From Nocardia vulneris (GTDB lineage: Bacteria; Actinomycetota; Actinomycetes; Mycobacteriales; Mycobacteriaceae): a stretch of DNA of 64,000 nt. The stretch lies in the NCBI RefSeq assembly GCF_001613425.1, contig NZ_BDCI01000004.1, forward strand, positions 124,001-188,000, in the 5' to 3' direction. Numbering within the stretch: the stretch's first letter is position 1; every line of letters begins with the position of its first letter. The notes beneath the pieces were generated by a model. That model saw only the letters and a list, made by a program, of their open reading frames with translations, had not been told where the DNA came from and did not search any database. A program made the translations under genes and the position numbers. This document shows positions 63,557 through 64,000 of the stretch, piece after piece.

Positions 63557-64000
63557 ATGACCACCGCACAAGTGCACCATCGACGGTTGATCGTCTATGT
63601 CCCCGGCCTGACCGAGCGGCCGGGGGCGATCGACGGCCTGTTCGCGCGGTTGCAACGGGAACCCGGCTACGGGACCGACGAAACGATCTACTGGCAGTTT
63701 CCGGACGGGATTCGCCGTTTCAGCCGCGGCACGCTGGCGAACCGGTGCCGGGATCTGGCGGACCGGATCGACGCGTACTGGACGGGGCCGCGCAAGACGC
63801 CGGAGATCGTGCTCATCGGGCACAGCATCGGCGGGATCATGCACCGGTACGCCTACTTGCAGGCTTTGCGCGGAATCGACGGGCATCGGCTGCCGTGGGC
63901 GGACGCGGTGACCAGGATCGTGCTGCTGGCCGCGCCGAATCGCGGGGTCGATCCCGATCGGCTGCCGTGGTGGCAGCGCTATCCGACGAAGCTGCTGGCG
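63557..64000 (+). CDS. Alpha/beta hydrolase, 5' part (runs off the window)
   Basis: The first 148 codons of a hydrolase. LIVYVPGLTERPG gives the opening strand, and GHSIGGIM the nucleophile elbow, at about residues 94-101. It resembles DUF676/PGAP1-like lipases or esterases. GGGGG precedes the ATG. The C-terminal acid and histidine lie beyond 64000. Confidence 0.8.
   Translation, partial: MTTAQVHHRRLIVYVPGLTERPGAIDGLFARLQREPGYGTDETIYWQFPDGIRRFSRGTLANRCRDLADRIDAYWTGPRKTPEIVLIGHSIGGIMHRYAYLQALRGIDGHRLPWADAVTRIVLLAAPNRGVDPDRLPWWQRYPTKLLA

Overview
The window is high-GC actinobacterial DNA, almost certainly from a Nocardia-like member of the Mycobacteriales. Evidence: about 70% GC in core genes, many GTG starts and stop/start overlaps, and a block whose content and order (alpha-glucosidase, truncated haemoglobin O, HNH protein, conserved hypothetical, thioesterase, giant NAD-glutamate dehydrogenase, EttA-type ABC-F protein, Ssb-like protein) matches Mycobacterium tuberculosis Rv2469c-Rv2478c. 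No phage integrase, transposase, CRISPR array or rRNA was seen.

Layout. 1-5 kb: a minus-strand gene fusing a helix-turn-helix domain, a long Pro/Ser repeat linker, membrane helices, a Ser/Thr kinase and a low-complexity tail. 5.5-8.6 kb: a VOC protein and MarR regulator sharing twin operators, then aglA and glbO. 8.9-20.4 kb: the conserved block, interrupted by a regulator plus azlCD. 20.8-24.5 kb: a PLP dehydratase, a CopD-CtaG copper/oxidase assembly fusion and a small membrane protein. 24.53 kb: tRNA-Arg(TCT), followed by a GC-poor five-gene cassette (25.2-27.8 kb) of type VII secretion-type small proteins and a lipoprotein, with no secretion machinery.

28-57 kb is largely specialised metabolism. 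A minus-strand terpene operon (32.7 to 28.0 kb) runs prenyl diphosphate synthase, P450, terpene synthase, P450. Two AraC-type regulators face a deiminase. A tightly coupled plus-strand operon (36.4-45.4 kb) encodes an isopropylmalate synthase-like enzyme with an abridged regulatory domain, an aminotransferase, an A-PCP-KS-AT-ACP-TE hybrid NRPS/PKS and a methyltransferase. It should make and load a branched or hydrophobic amino acid, extend it once with a malonyl-type unit, release it (possibly as a tetramic acid or amino ketone) and methylate it. A helix-turn-helix/TPR-like regulator follows. A second unit (49.3-57.2 kb) has a 20-codon upstream ORF, an FAD oxidoreductase, a seven-helix membrane protein resembling the AveC family, and a KS-AT-DH-KR-ACP polyketide synthase without a release domain.

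57.4-64 kb returns to housekeeping and accessory genes: a CPBP protease, PLDc_N protein, SMR transporter, epoxide hydrolase, aldo/keto reductase, secreted lipase, and a second hydrolase cut by the window edge.

Functional calls rest on motifs and remembered family patterns; no database search was possible. Start codons marked uncertain are judgement calls.
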